Shown here in pieces: positions 4,702 through 5,598 of a stretch of 5,598 bases of DNA. Position 1 is the first letter of the stretch; every line of letters begins with the position of its first letter. The DNA is from Desulfuromonadales bacterium. GTDB taxonomy: Bacteria > Desulfobacterota > Desulfuromonadia > Desulfuromonadales > UBA2294. A model generated the notes under the pieces. The model saw only the letters and a program-made list of their open reading frames with translations. It was not told the origin of the DNA and did no database searches. The translations under genes were made by a program, and so were the position numbers. The stretch spans positions 1 through 5,598 of the forward strand of contig JAUVAJ010000135.1 of the NCBI GenBank assembly GCA_030591795.1, in the 5' to 3' direction.

Positions 4702-5598
4702 TCAACACCCCAACGGACGCATCAACTCTAGCATCGACTCGTTAATCGGTCGCCGCCCGGCGGCAAAAACTTTCTCCAACTCGTGTAGATTAAGTAGCGC
4801 ACAGCTCAACCCGAGCATTTTGCCTGATTCACCAGCCAGCAACGCCTCGACTGCTGCAACGCCGAAACGAGCTGCCAACAGGCGATCAAAAGCCGACGGT
4901 GACCCACCCCGTTGGTAGTGGCCAAGCACCATAATTCGGGTTTCAAACCCATCGCAATTTTTCAACTGCTCAGCAATTTCACTTGCACTGGCGACTCCTT
5001 CAGCAACAATAATCAGCGAATTGTCACGCCCCTCCCTGTAGCGATTATTCAACTCACGGCTGATCGCATCGATGTCGTAAGGCCGTTCTGGAATCAGGGC
5101 GAATTCAGCTCCGCAGGCGATGGTGGCAGCAACGGCGAGATACCCGCAGTTACGCCCCATCGTCTCAACAACAAATGCACGATCATGCGACGAGGCGGTA
5201 TCTTTCAGGCAATCAACAGCCTTGATGATATTGTTCAGAGCAGTATCGACACCGAGCGACATGTCAGTGAAGGATATATCGTTATCGATGGAAGCGGGAA
5301 TACCGATGACCTTGACACCGGACTGATGCAACGCCTGAGCACCGCGCAACGATCCGTCGCCACCAATCACAATCAACCCCTCAACCCCGTGCTTGCTCAA
5401 AGTGGTGATAGCCTGTTGACGCCCTGCTGTTTCATGCATTTTCAAGCAGCGCGCACTTTGCAGGAAAGTACCACCTCTTTGCAGGTTTCCACTTACTGAA
5501 TGCGTCGTCAACGGCTGACACAAATCTTCAATCAGACCGGTGTAGCCTTTTTGCACACCGACAACTTCAACACCTTTTGACCTGGCAGCGCGAACAAC
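4702..5598 (-). CDS. pfkA: ATP-type 6-phosphofructokinase, lacking the extreme N-terminus at the window edge (partial)
   Basis: PfkA phosphorylates fructose 6-phosphate to fructose 1,6-bisphosphate, the committed step of glycolysis, in the cytosol. 298 residues are visible and the frame is open at the right edge; alignment by eye to E. coli PfkA shows a constant offset of 22, so only about 22 residues (with the first glycine-rich ATP loop) are missing. The in-frame GTG at 5554-5556 is internal, not the start. Catalytic and substrate residues are present (visible/E. coli numbers): GGDGS 79-83 with G82/104, IDND with D105/127, R50/72, R140/162, MGR with R149/171, E200/222, R221/243, H227/249, R230/252. 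Glycine at 104 indicates ATP rather than pyrophosphate as donor; position 124 is alanine, not the usual glycine (ATP) or lysine (PPi). Several effector-site residues differ from E. coli. It is convergent with the kinase gene; no clear terminator lies between them. Confidence 0.96.
   Translation of the reverse strand, partial: VVRAARSKGVEVVGVQKGYTGLIEDLCQPLTTHSVSGNLQRGGTFLQSARCLKMHETAGRQQAITTLSKHGVEGLIVIGGDGSLRGAQALHQSGVKVIGIPASIDNDISFTDMSLGVDTALNNIIKAVDCLKDTASSHDRAFVVETMGRNCGYLAVAATIACGAEFALIPERPYDIDAISRELNNRYREGRDNSLIIVAEGVASASEIAEQLKNCDGFETRIMVLGHYQRGGSPSAFDRLLAARFGVAAVEALLAGESGKMLGLSCALLNLHELEKVFAAGRRPINESMLELMRPLGC

Noticed and set aside
4912..5499. 195-codon plus-strand open frame antisense to pfkA
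   Set aside because: It lies entirely inside the conserved pfkA sequence, has no ribosome binding site, and its translation shows no domain; it is a shadow of the real gene.

Overview
The window looks like chromosomal DNA of a Gram-negative, probably anaerobic bacterium. The style (a desulforedoxin-like cysteine protein, an IscR-like box, a multi-PAS histidine kinase paired with a PstS-like binding protein, bacterial-type PfkA) suggests the Desulfuromonadales (Desulfuromonas/Pelobacter/Geobacter relatives). That placement is an inference from protein character, not a measured match. No mobile element, CRISPR array, tRNA or rRNA is visible.

Layout. 1-460 (minus): 5' end of rsmB, the 16S rRNA m5C967 methyltransferase gene, running off the left edge. 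461-777: AT-rich intergenic region of about 317 bases. It carries a strong-looking plus-strand promoter whose -35/-10 interval holds a near-consensus IscR type 1 box. A short non-coding stretch follows and ends in a perfect 11-bp rho-independent terminator, together a candidate IscR-regulated small RNA. A nested palindrome lies further on. 778-972 (plus): a 64-residue protein with eight cysteines that resembles desulforedoxin with an extra cysteine pair inserted, followed by its own terminator. 1041-1235: intergenic region with nested inverted repeats and a likely promoter. 1236-2066 (plus): exported PstS-like periplasmic binding protein. 2066-4603 (plus): an 845-residue membrane histidine kinase (CACHE-type sensor, HAMP, two PAS, HisKA, HATPase), joined to the preceding gene by a TAATG stop/start overlap. 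4604-4701: convergent intergenic gap. 4702-5598 (minus): pfkA, missing only about its first 22 codons at the right edge.

How the genes may work together. The binding protein and kinase form a tightly coupled two-gene unit with no ABC permease, ATPase or response regulator beside it. The simplest reading is that the binding protein is a periplasmic ligand receptor for the kinase rather than part of a transporter. Its anion-site motifs differ from classical PstS, so phosphate should not be assumed as ligand. The IscR-like promoter and the cysteine-rich protein share an iron/Fe-S theme, but a terminator separates them. The region is best read as a candidate regulatory RNA (or an attenuated leader) upstream of a small metalloprotein gene. 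rsmB and pfkA are housekeeping genes.
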